DNA from: Bacillota bacterium
GTDB lineage: Bacteria > Bacillota > Clostridia > Lachnospirales > WQUN01
NCBI GenBank assembly: GCA_009782085.1
Contig: WQUN01000176.1
Location: 1 to 10,422 of the forward strand
Direction of reading: 5' to 3'
DNA length: 10,422 nucleotides
Shown: positions 1-5,584 of the stretch, piece after piece
Layout: each line of letters begins with the position of its first letter
Numbering within the stretch: the first letter of the stretch is position 1
The notes under the pieces: generated by a model
What the model was told of the DNA's origin: nothing
The model's database searches: none
Seen by the model: the letters and a program-made list of their open reading frames with translations, nothing else
Program-made: the position numbers and the translations under genes

Positions 1-1027
1 GATTCCTGACGTAGAACTGCTGGGTCTCGTCGGTCAGGAAGGGCGGGTCGAAGGGGTACTCGATCATGGGGCAGTTGCGGAGCCCCGCGCAGGCCGCCGC
101 CGTCGCGGAGAAGAGGAAGGGGAAGCCCCCGAGGCTGCAAACATGGGGGATGATGAGTTTCCCGTAGAACTCCGCCGCGTGGCCCAGCTTGCGGATGCCG
201 GTCAGGCCCACGTCGCCCAGGATGACGTCCGGCTGCAGGACGTCGTAACTGTCCCGTTTGAGGTGGTCGGTGAATTCGTAGATGTGCTGGGAGTGCTCGC
301 CTCCGGCGATGTACATATCGAATTCCCGCGCCAGCGCCGCCAGCCCGTCATAATCGAAACGGTTCAGCGGTTCCTCAAAGAAGTACGCGTCCAGCTCCTG
401 CAGGCCGGCGCTCATCCACTTCGCCGTATTATAGGACCAATGTTGATATTTTGCGGAGCGGTGGTTCTGGTTGGCGTCCGCCACGATGCACAGTTCCGGG
501 AATGCTTTGCGCACCGCCTGGGCGACCTTGAGGTCGTCCCGGTGGTCGGGGCGGTGGAAACGCAGCTTGACCGCCTTGAATCCCAGGGAGACGATCTGCG
601 CGACCTGCTCCACGTGCTCCTCCGGCGAAAGAAGCCGCGAGGTGGCGGCGTAAACCTTGACCTTGTCGGCCGAATAGCCGAGCATCCTGTACACCGGCTG
701 GCCGGCCGCCTTGCCCGCCAAGTCCCACAGCGCGGCGTCCACCCCTCCGTAGGAACCCCGGGCGATCACATCCAGGCCCAGCATGGCGGCGTTCCAGAAG
801 CCCTCGATCCGGAACGGGTCGGCGCCTATCAGGAGCCTTTTCACGTAGCCGTCCACGTTGGCGCCGGGGCCCCACCCTACAAGCCCTTCGTCGGTATATA
901 TCTTGCAGAAGGACATTCCGTAGGATTTTTTGAAGCCGCCGTCGGGCTGGAACCACGCCTCGTAATATTCGCCGGGCAGCGGAATAGGTTTCGTGCTGCT
1001 GACGGTTTCAATATTTGTGATCTTCAT
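1..1027 (-). CDS. Enolase-superfamily enzyme, mandelate racemase / acid-sugar dehydratase type (3' end off window)
   Basis: The translation starts MKITNIETVSSTKPIPLPGE and stays open to the left edge (342 residues visible). It shows the enolase-superfamily layout: an N-terminal alpha+beta capping region (about 1-120), then a (beta/alpha)7-beta barrel. Visible active-site elements are K154-L-R156 at the end of barrel strand 2, the metal-ligand candidates D184 (VADAN), the E218-E219 pair (FFEEP) and E244 (AGGEH), and the D267 (LQPD) / H295 (IPH) dyad typical of the mandelate racemase subgroup. Members of that subgroup remove the alpha-proton of carboxylate sugars such as aldonates and aldarates, giving dehydration or epimerisation; the substrate cannot be read from sequence. 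KxR replaces the more usual KxK or KxH. It is probably the last gene seen of the minus-strand catabolic operon, 108 bp after the epimerase at 1136-2014. The ATG at 1025-1027 was chosen because homology-like sequence begins there; upstream purines (GAAAGGGG) lie rather far from it. Confidence 0.9.
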   Translation of the reverse strand, partial: MKITNIETVSSTKPIPLPGEYYEAWFQPDGGFKKSYGMSFCKIYTDEGLVGWGPGANVDGYVKRLLIGADPFRIEGFWNAAMLGLDVIARGSYGGVDAALWDLAGKAAGQPVYRMLGYSADKVKVYAATSRLLSPEEHVEQVAQIVSLGFKAVKLRFHRPDHRDDLKVAQAVRKAFPELCIVADANQNHRSAKYQHWSYNTAKWMSAGLQELDAYFFEEPLNRFDYDGLAALAREFDMYIAGGEHSQHIYEFTDHLKRDSYDVLQPDVILGDVGLTGIRKLGHAAEFYGKLIIPHVCSLGGFPFLFSATAAACAGLRNCPMIEYPFDPPFLTDETQQFYVRN

Positions 1028-1060
1028 CTGAAAACCCCTTTCAGGCGCATTTATGTTGTT

Positions 1061-1101
1061 GCATTATAGCCCCGGGCCAAATAGGGCCGGGGCTATAATG
1101 C
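1061..1101. repeat. 15-bp perfect intergenic palindrome (stem-loop)
   Basis: The arms GCATTATAGCCCCGG (1061-1075) and CCGGGGCTATAATGC (1087-1101) are perfect inverted repeats around an 11-nt loop. The element lies in the 108-bp gap between the epimerase stop and the start of the enolase-superfamily gene. No T-tract follows on either strand, so it is not a standard rho-independent terminator. On the minus-strand mRNA it would form a very stable hairpin between two cistrons, possibly setting processing or relative expression. A repressor operator is the alternative. Each arm contains TATAAT, but no matching -35 box was found. Confidence 0.75.
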
Positions 1102-1135
1102 ATAGTATTTGTCTGCCACGGGCATGAACATTCTG

Positions 1136-2014
1136 TCACAGTTTTATCGCGTCCCCGCCCCTGCACCGTTTCAGGTACTCCAGCCCGACGACCTGCCCGC
1201 TCCACTCCAGTTCTCCCCTATAGACCGGGTCGTGGAAGCCCTCTATGTCGATGTTGCCCTGATAGCCTCCCATGCGCAGGATCGTGATGATGTCGGCCCA
1301 GTTGCTGTCCCCGAAGCCGGGCGTCCTGTGCCAGGAGAAGGCGCGGTTGCTCTTTATGCCGTAATCCCTGATGACGTCCCAGGCGATCGTGGCGTCCTTG
1401 CCGTGGACGTGGAACACCTTTTTGACCCATTTGCGGAGCTCGGGTATCGGGTCGATGAGCTGTACCATCTGGTGGCACGGCTCCCATTCCAGGCCGACGC
1501 TGTCGGACGTCACCTCGTTGAACATCATCTCCCAGCTCGCGGGGTTATAGGCGATGTTCCAGCCGCCCAGCCGCCAGTCGCCGTCCATGTCGCAGTTCTC
1601 GAAGCCGATGCGGACGCCGAGGCTCTCCGCCCGCTTCGCGAGCTCGCCCCAGACCTTCCCGAAGACCGGTATGCTCTCCTCTATCGGTCTGTCGACCACT
1701 CTGCCCGCGAAGCCGGTGAACAGGTCGGTCCCGAGCAGATGCACGTTGTCTATCGCGGCGCGTACGCACTCCAAAGCCTGTTCGCTCCCCGCGCCGGGGT
1801 CGAGCGGGTTCCCGTAATACCCGACGGCGGAGATCTCCGTCCCCGTCCTGTCCGCCGCCTCCTTCACCCTTTTGAGGGCGTCCCCCAAGAAGGCGTTGTC
1901 CTTATGTTCCCAACCGGAGACCTCGAAGCACTCGAACCCGAGCGCCGCCAGTTTGGGTATCTTTTCGGGCGCCTCAGCGACGCCGATGATGGTGCCGATT
2001 TTTATCTGACGCAT
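1136..2014 (-). CDS. Sugar phosphate isomerase/epimerase family protein (xylose-isomerase-like TIM barrel)
   Basis: This 292-residue protein is of normal length for the AP-endonuclease-2/xylose-isomerase-like family. It opens with a first barrel strand (IKIGTIIGV) and carries the expected acidic/His metal-site residues at strand ends: E139 (IGFEN), E176/E178 (LEWEPCH), H202 and H204 (FHVHGKD) and E258 (IDIEGF). Family members bind a divalent metal and interconvert ketoses, or act on inositol derivatives and 3-keto sugars. The exact substrate is not evident. The ATG is preceded by GGAGGG at a good distance (GGAGGGCTATATG). It starts 21 bp after the protease stop and precedes the enolase-superfamily gene, so it fits a catabolic operon for an unusual sugar or sugar acid. 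It differs clearly from the other epimerase-like gene at 2708-3505, which suggests two distinct steps rather than a recent duplication. Confidence 0.88.
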   Translation of the reverse strand: MRQIKIGTIIGVAEAPEKIPKLAALGFECFEVSGWEHKDNAFLGDALKRVKEAADRTGTEISAVGYYGNPLDPGAGSEQALECVRAAIDNVHLLGTDLFTGFAGRVVDRPIEESIPVFGKVWGELAKRAESLGVRIGFENCDMDGDWRLGGWNIAYNPASWEMMFNEVTSDSVGLEWEPCHQMVQLIDPIPELRKWVKKVFHVHGKDATIAWDVIRDYGIKSNRAFSWHRTPGFGDSNWADIITILRMGGYQGNIDIEGFHDPVYRGELEWSGQVVGLEYLKRCRGGDAIKL

Positions 2015-2035
2015 ATAGCCCTCCAGTATGAGTTT

Positions 2036-2707
2036 TTACCCCGGAAAAACAATGCTTAAATCGAGATTCGTTAACACGCTCAAAAAGGCGCCGTAAGCGC
2101 CGTGCGCCAGCGCCGCGGAAAGAGTGGAGCAATTTCTGGCATACGCGCACGGAATGGCGATTATGAGGCCGATTACAGCTGTCATCGCCACTTGCAGCAA
2201 ATCTCCGGAGCCTATAAAGTGCCAAAAGCCGAACAGCAGCGATGAAAGCGCCACGGCTGCGATTTTCGAACCGGTGAGCCGATTGAACGCGTTCAGCATG
2301 TAGCCGCGGAACATCGTCTCCTCCGCGAACCCGACGAAAACAAGCTTATCGGGAACGGCAAACCACAGGCTGTCCCTCGCCGGGAAGATATCGCGCGCGC
2401 CAAAAAGCAACGGCAGTCCTATAAACATCGCGGACAAAATCGCCAACAGCGCTGCCGCCCATAAAAGCTGCTTTTTTATGTTGCCCCACCGATAGCCAAG
2501 GGCCGCAAAGGGCTGCTTTTCAATCGGCCCGTTCGCGATCAGGGCGATCGGAACCAGCAATGCCTGAATCAGCAAAATGTAAGGTATCCGCAACGGCAGA
2601 TACCTTACATGACCTATGGCAGATGAAAAAACAGCCGTCACGGCGGCGCTCGCGGAGGCCGCGAAAATTATGGCGGCAATGGTCCTTTCGCTCTTGGCAT
2701 TCGACAT
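2036..2707 (-). CDS. CPBP family intramembrane glutamic endopeptidase (CAAX/Rce1-like)
   Basis: This 223-residue hydrophobic protein has several membrane segments (about 9-30, 38-58, 79-102, 118-135, 150-165 and 170-188). The three CPBP/ABI motifs are visible in order: E129-E130-T-M-F-R134 (EExxxR), F159-G-F-W-H163 (FxxxH) and H202 in AHGAYG. The glutamates and histidines form the active site of this membrane-embedded protease family, whose bacterial members act in bacteriocin self-immunity, prenyl-protein processing or regulated proteolysis. Its ATG (2705-2707) directly follows the TAA of the epimerase upstream, with only a weak GGGG site, so translational coupling is likely. It sits between two sugar-epimerase-like genes, which is unusual, and it looks less GC-rich than its neighbours, so it may be a later insertion into the operon. 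The family assignment is firm; the role is unknown. Confidence 0.9.
   Translation of the reverse strand: MSNAKSERTIAAIIFAASASAAVTAVFSSAIGHVRYLPLRIPYILLIQALLVPIALIANGPIEKQPFAALGYRWGNIKKQLLWAAALLAILSAMFIGLPLLFGARDIFPARDSLWFAVPDKLVFVGFAEETMFRGYMLNAFNRLTGSKIAAVALSSLLFGFWHFIGSGDLLQVAMTAVIGLIIAIPCAYARNCSTLSAALAHGAYGAFLSVLTNLDLSIVFPG
2577..2610. repeat. 12-bp perfect inverted repeat inside the CPBP protease gene
   Basis: ATGTAAGGTATC (2577-2588) and GATACCTTACAT (2599-2610) are perfectly complementary around a 10-nt loop. The repeat lies in the codons for the early membrane region (around residues 33-44). It could form an mRNA hairpin near the 5' end of this cistron or be a protein-binding site. 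Chance is possible but unlikely for arms this long. Confidence 0.5.
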
Positions 2708-3505
2708 TTATTTGATCAGGCCCCGCAAGAAATCCGCCGCCTTCGCGATATCCTTTTCCGGGTCGTCCCCGACCTCCCTCTCGATCGTGAGATAGCCCCT
2801 GTATCCGATCTCGCCGAGGGCTTTCAGGTAGTTTTTGAAGTCCACGTCCCCCTCGCCCAGAGGCAGTTCGACGTAGGCGGGGTCCTGCCCCTTCATCATT
2901 CTGCCGTCCTTCGCGTGGGTGTGGACGATATAGTCTTTCAGGGTATGCACGGCGGCTACGGGGGCGTCCCCCGCGACCATGACCAGGTTGGCGGGGTCGA
3001 GGTTGACCGCCACGCCCCTGGAGCCGAGGCTGTCGAGGAACGCCTTCAAAACGGCGGCCGTCTCCGGCCCCGTCTCCACGGCGAAATGCGCGCCGCGGGC
3101 GTCCGCGTATTTCGCCAGCTCGCCGCAGGCCTCCTGCATGACCTTATACGCGCCGCAGGAAGGGTTCCCCGGCACGACGCCGATATGCGTGGTCACGACG
3201 GTCGTTTCCAGGTCGCCGGCCAGGTCCAAAATGCGCTTCGATTTTTCCACTAGTTCCGGGTTCTTCGCCGGGTCGGCGAAACCGTGGCCCAAATCCCCGC
3301 AGAGCGCCGAGATCACAAGCCCGTGGGACCTGACCAGCCGCAGGAACTCCTTCCGTTTGGCCGCGTCCATGTTTTCCGGCGCGAGCTCCCCGTATGTGGA
3401 ATAAACCTGGATACCCGTCACGCCGAGTTTCCGCGCCTTTTCGAGCGCGGTCGCCGCGTCCGTCCTGAACGAGTCCAGCAATACGCCGATTGAAAACGGG
3501 TACAT
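2708..3505 (-). CDS. Sugar phosphate isomerase/epimerase family protein (second TIM-barrel paralogue)
   Basis: The protein starts MYPFSIGVLLDSFRTD and has 265 residues. The reading frame is open further upstream to 3622, but the ATG at 3503-3505 is preceded by an excellent AGGAGGTG site, and the family's first barrel strand starts right there. The upstream extension runs through repeat DNA and is not coding. Metal-site candidates at strand ends are E144 (AVETG), D170 (NLDPAN), H195 and H197 (VHTHAKDG) and E242/E244 (TIEREV). This matches the xylose-isomerase-like/AP-endonuclease-2 fold of metal-dependent sugar epimerases and isomerases. It heads the compact minus-strand group epimerase, CPBP protease, epimerase, enolase-superfamily enzyme. 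It probably acts in the same sugar or cyclitol pathway, but the substrate cannot be deduced. Confidence 0.9.
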   Translation of the reverse strand: MYPFSIGVLLDSFRTDAATALEKARKLGVTGIQVYSTYGELAPENMDAAKRKEFLRLVRSHGLVISALCGDLGHGFADPAKNPELVEKSKRILDLAGDLETTVVTTHIGVVPGNPSCGAYKVMQEACGELAKYADARGAHFAVETGPETAAVLKAFLDSLGSRGVAVNLDPANLVMVAGDAPVAAVHTLKDYIVHTHAKDGRMMKGQDPAYVELPLGEGDVDFKNYLKALGEIGYRGYLTIEREVGDDPEKDIAKAADFLRGLIK

Positions 3506-3548
3506 AATACACCTCCTTCTGATAATGAGCGGTTGCCTTTGGGATAGA

Positions 3549-3588
3549 ATACCGGTATCCCGTCCGGTATAGGGGCGATTATACCGGA
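3549..3588. repeat. Cluster of TCCGGTATA/TATACCGGA half-sites beside the MITE-like element
   Basis: ATACCGGTAT (3549-3558) is a 10-bp palindrome. TCCGGTATA (3563-3571) and TATACCGGA (3580-3588) form a 9-bp inverted repeat around ggggcgat. The same 9-mer recurs at 3674-3682. The palindrome TACCGGTA looks like two element ends joined together, so these may be relics of earlier insertions or excisions of the neighbouring foldback element. They lie in the leader of the epimerase gene that starts at 3505, so a regulatory role is the alternative. Confidence 0.5.
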
Positions 3589-3680
3589 GTGCGAAAACAT
3601 TAACCTCCTCTGTCGCCGACACGCCGCTGAAGCGTTCGTCGTGTCGGCTCGTCGTCGGTAAATGTTTTCTGCATCCGGTA
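3582..3680. mobile_element. 99-bp MITE-like foldback element with TA target duplication
   Basis: The ends TACCGGA (3582-3588) and TCCGGTA (3674-3680) are inverted repeats. Inward, positions 3593-3605 and 3657-3669 pair with one mismatch in 13 (core GAAAACATT/AATGTTTTC), and GCCGACACG (3615-3623) pairs with CGTGTCGGC (3640-3648). The apex carries a small CGC-TGAA-GCG hairpin. TA dinucleotides at 3580-3581 and 3681-3682 flank the element. Deleting 3582-3680 plus one TA restores the sequence AGGGGCGATTATCAATCGCC, which is present uninterrupted at 3713-3732. This is the footprint of a small non-autonomous element with TA duplication, as made by Tc1/mariner-like (IS630) transposases. No transposase is present. 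The junction creates a minus-strand TATAAT (3578-3583) but without a recognisable -35 box. A structured RNA is the alternative. Confidence 0.65.
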
Positions 3681-3747
3681 TATCAATCGCCCGGGAATTT
3701 GCGGCCTGTTGCAGGGGCGATTATCAATCGCCCGGGAATTTGCGGCC
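3681..3747. repeat. 41-bp tandem duplication with palindrome overlapping the HAD gene end
   Basis: Positions 3681-3706 are repeated exactly at 3722-3747, an offset of 41 bp. The second copy contains the palindrome GGGCGATT-ATC-AATCGCCC (3715-3733), whose loop contains the stop codon of the HAD gene (TGA, complement of 3724-3726). The repeat therefore encodes the last residues of that protein (KFPGD). The first copy carries the foldback element in the middle of its palindrome. Short palindromes of this kind occur as intergenic repeats in gut Clostridia (general recollection, not checked). Confidence 0.75.
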
Positions 3748-4386
3748 GCGGCGAACCGCCAGACGCTCCAGCAGCCGCTGCAGCGCGGCGTGGTCCCGAT
3801 TTGCACTGTCAAAATAAACGGCCTCAAATCCCATTGCGGCCGCGACGGCGACATTGTTTTCGTTATCGTCGATAAAAACGCAGTCGGCGGCGCCCAGGCC
3901 CAGCTTTTCCAGCGCGGCTACGAATATCTCCCGGCCGTCCTTCCGGCCGCCTATCTCCGACGACACGGCCATGACGTCGAAAAAGCCGTCCCACCCGCGC
4001 GAACCGGCCACGGCATCTATTCTGGCTTTGGGATTGTCGGTTATCAGCCCTATGGCGAGGCCGCGCCTCTTCATCCGGGCGGCCAGGGCGACTGTTTTTT
4101 CGTCGACCGGCGCGTCGGCGAACGCCTCGCAAAGCAAGCCCGGGCTGATCTCACAGCCCAGGCTCCGGTTTAACAGCGGCAGAACGGTCTCGTAACCGAT
4201 TTTGCCTATAAGCAGATCGTTCCTGTATTTGCAATACTCGCCGAAAAGCCGCTCATACGGTATCCCGCAGATTCCGGAGAGGGAGGCGCAGACCGTTTCC
4301 GAACCCGAACTCCTTGTCGTGAGCACGCCGTCGAAGTCGAACAGCACGGCCTTTATCCCCGTCCTGTCACCGGTCGGCTCAGACAA
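3724..4386 (-). CDS. HAD-superfamily hydrolase (phosphatase / beta-phosphoglucomutase-like)
   Basis: This 220-residue protein has all four HAD motifs: D17-F-D19-G-V (nucleophile and acid/base), T116 in LITDN, K149 in GGRKDG, and D173-D174 in FIDDNENN. A helical cap occupies about residues 25-95. It would hydrolyse or transfer phosphate on a small phosphorylated metabolite via an aspartyl-phosphate; a sugar phosphate fits the neighbourhood. No ATG is available. The TTG at 4384-4386 was chosen because it lies about 7 nt after GGTGAGG, gives an 8-bp overlap with the upstream gene, and leaves the usual short N-terminus before motif I. The C-terminal RRGRKFPGD tail is encoded partly by a palindromic repeat and may be a later alteration of the gene end. 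Confidence 0.87.
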   Translation of the reverse strand: MSEPTGDRTGIKAVLFDFDGVLTTRSSGSETVCASLSGICGIPYERLFGEYCKYRNDLLIGKIGYETVLPLLNRSLGCEISPGLLCEAFADAPVDEKTVALAARMKRRGLAIGLITDNPKARIDAVAGSRGWDGFFDVMAVSSEIGGRKDGREIFVAALEKLGLGAADCVFIDDNENNVAVAAAMGFEAVYFDSANRDHAALQRLLERLAVRRGRKFPGD

Positions 4387-5119
4387 GCAGCAGCCTCACC
4401 AGCCGCATGAGCGTCCTGGCGCTGTCGCTCGCGCACGCCCTGATCTCGAGGGAGCGTATAAGCACTTCGATATCGCTGAAGCTCAGGTCATCCAGCGCCG
4501 CGAACTTGTCCGGGTCAAAGGCGGCGATCTTCTCGTCGGCCATTACCAGAAGCTCCGATATGTCCGGATCGACATAGGCCGCGTCCGATACATACTCGTC
4601 CGAGTCCCCGGCCCAGGCGATCACGGGTATCTCCTCGAGGTCCGGCTCGTCCGCGGCGGCTTCCTCCATGGCTATGAAAACCTCCGCCGCCTTTTCGGCC
4701 GCTGACTTTCTCTTTCTGCGGGGTTTGGCCTTGGGTTTTTCCGTCTCCGCGGCGGCTTCGGCCTTGCGGCGTCCGCGGCGCGGGGGCTTTTCGGCCTTCT
4801 CCGGCGTTCCGTAGCCGTGTGCGGCCAGGAACTTGTCGATCTTCGCGTCGGTGCAGCTCGCGGGAGCGTCCGTCTCGGCGGTCAGATACGCGGGATCCAC
4901 GTCCCCTACGACTGCCATGGGGATCGCCAGCTTGGCGGAGATCCGGCCCTTCGAAACCGCCGTCTTAAAGGTCGAGACCGCGCCGTCGATCATCTCGGCC
5001 ATCCGCCTCCGATCTTCCTTTCCGCAGGCGTTCCAGACGGCCGCGAGGCGCTCCTTGGTCTTTTCGGCGTCGGCGCTGATATCCGTCTGCTTGAGCTTCT
5101 TCAAAAACTCCTTGTTCAT
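4379..5119 (-). CDS. Hypothetical protein with basic Lys/Arg/Ala-rich central linker
   Basis: The family of this 246-residue protein is not recognised. Residues 1-100 are predicted helical with a mixed charge pattern (MNKEFLKKLKQTDISADAEK at the start). About 105-145 is low complexity and strongly basic (PPRRGRRKA, KPKAKPRRKRKSAAEKAAE), resembling histone-H1-like or nucleic-acid-binding tails. About 146-215 is acidic, and the end is a basic helix (IRSLEIRA...LMRLVRLLLV). There is no signal peptide or membrane segment, so it is probably cytoplasmic. The ATG at 5117-5119 is preferred to the frame-open start at 5161 because GGAGG lies 7 nt upstream of it. It overlaps the HAD gene by 8 bp, so the two are co-transcribed. 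Possible roles are nucleoid or RNA association; this is inference from composition only. Confidence 0.7.
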   Translation of the reverse strand: MNKEFLKKLKQTDISADAEKTKERLAAVWNACGKEDRRRMAEMIDGAVSTFKTAVSKGRISAKLAIPMAVVGDVDPAYLTAETDAPASCTDAKIDKFLAAHGYGTPEKAEKPPRRGRRKAEAAAETEKPKAKPRRKRKSAAEKAAEVFIAMEEAAADEPDLEEIPVIAWAGDSDEYVSDAAYVDPDISELLVMADEKIAAFDPDKFAALDDLSFSDIEVLIRSLEIRACASDSARTLMRLVRLLLV

Positions 5120-5212
5120 ACACATGCCTCCGTTTGATATGATGGTAGCGTTATTGGGCAATTCACCAATGTCATCAGGTTAAAGATTCATACTATATTT
5201 AGATTTAGCAAT

Positions 5213-5240
5213 TCAAGATCCCTCGCTCAGGATGACAGCT
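5213..5240. repeat. Dispersed intergenic repeat of the 'GTCATCCTGAGCGA' type
   Basis: On the minus strand this reads CTGTCATCCTGAGCGAGGGA followed by TCTTG. Sequences of the form GTCATCCTGAGCGA...GGATCT are recalled as frequent intergenic repeats in many bacterial genomes. This copy lies in the leader between the minus-strand promoter at 5325-5352 and the gene starting at 5119. The function is unknown, and only one copy is in the window. Confidence 0.4.
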
Positions 5241-5304
5241 AATGGGGGTTGCCGAATGTTTTCCGCAGGGGCAAACATCGGATGATTTACTGACAAAACA
5301 GATA

Positions 5305-5341
5305 AAACGCTGTGATTTACCCTCAGTATATCACAGCGTTT
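5305..5341. promoter_or_regulatory. Dyad operator overlapping a minus-strand promoter
   Basis: The arms AAACGCTGTGAT (5305-5316) and ATCACAGCGTTT (5330-5341) are perfect 12-bp inverted repeats with a 13-bp centre. One arm lies in the spacer between the -35 and -10 boxes, the other at the expected transcription start, with the -10 box between them. This is a classic arrangement for a dimeric repressor. A third half-site, ATCACAG (part of AAATCACAG, 5374-5382), lies upstream of the -35 box. No regulator gene that could bind it is visible nearby except the small HTH ORF at 5732-5920. An RNA hairpin is the alternative reading. Confidence 0.55.
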
Positions 5342-5352
5342 GCATTAGTCAA
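5325..5352 (-). promoter_or_regulatory. Sigma-70-type promoter reading left (toward the gene starting at 5119)
   Basis: On the minus strand TTGACT (complement of 5347-5352) is followed after 16 bp by TATACT (complement of 5325-5330). Both hexamers are close to consensus. Transcription would start near 5318 and give a leader of about 200 nt before the ATG at 5119. It is the best promoter candidate for the whole minus-strand group at 1-5119. The leader holds the dispersed repeat at 5213-5240 and no gene I can recognise. Confidence 0.6.
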
Positions 5353-5436
5353 TGAGTATTTGCGATATCCGATAAATCACAGTGAACCTTTTTCTGATAT
5401 GTCCAAATTCACAATAGACAGGGGAGCAGTATTATT

Positions 5437-5538
5437 GTGAATAAAAAAATAATACACGAATTTATGATAAGCATCAGCGAAGAAATGAAGGAAATAATAC
5501 TTTTGGGGAAGGCAAAAGCCGTTTCGCGGGGTGGGTAG
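5437..5538 (+). CDS. Small ORF of 33 codons, possibly a truncated gene start
   Basis: A GTG start about 10 nt after AGGGGAG opens the frame MNKKIIHEFMISISEEMKEI, which continues amphipathic and then ends in a different-looking tail (AKAVSRGG). The beginning resembles the N-terminal helix of some Firmicute site-specific recombinases (weak impression, not a firm match). The frame ends where a GC-rich inverted repeat begins (5518), which could mean that an insertion has cut off a longer gene. A genuine small protein, or no gene at all, are the alternatives. Confidence 0.3.
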   Translation: MNKKIIHEFMISISEEMKEIILLGKAKAVSRGG

Positions 5539-5584
5539 GGTATTCTCCCTCGAACCCTCGAAAACGGCATTTTTGCGCAACAAA
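5518..5584 (+). terminator. Imperfect stem-loop followed by TTTTT
   Basis: GCCGTTT (5518-5524) pairs with AAACGGC (5572-5578). Inside this, CGcGGG pairs with CCCtCG after a 1-nt bulge. TTTTT follows at 5580-5584, and AAAA precedes the stem. The loop is long (about 30 nt), so termination is plausible but not certain. It lies at the end of the 33-codon ORF and shields the promoter at 5666-5694 from read-through. A fold of a mobile-element end is the alternative. Confidence 0.4.

Noticed and set aside
143..1069. 308-codon plus-strand frame
   Set aside because: It is antisense to the enolase-superfamily gene, which shows all active-site residues. The plus frame has no recognisable motif.
1061..1101. 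Promoter reading from the TATAAT within the palindrome arms
   Set aside because: No -35-like hexamer lies 16-18 bp upstream on either strand; TATAAT appears to be part of the stem only.
1109..2059. 316-codon plus-strand frame
   Set aside because: It is antisense to the epimerase at 1136-2014, whose protein has clear family motifs and a ribosome binding site. The plus-strand translation has neither.
3506..3622. Upstream extension of the epimerase frame to 3622
   Set aside because: The extension crosses the foldback element's repeat DNA, whereas an optimal AGGAGGTG precedes the ATG at 3503-3505.
5540..5570. Possible tRNA T-arm (cctcgaaccctcg)
   Set aside because: No acceptor stem, anticodon arm or full cloverleaf could be built around it.
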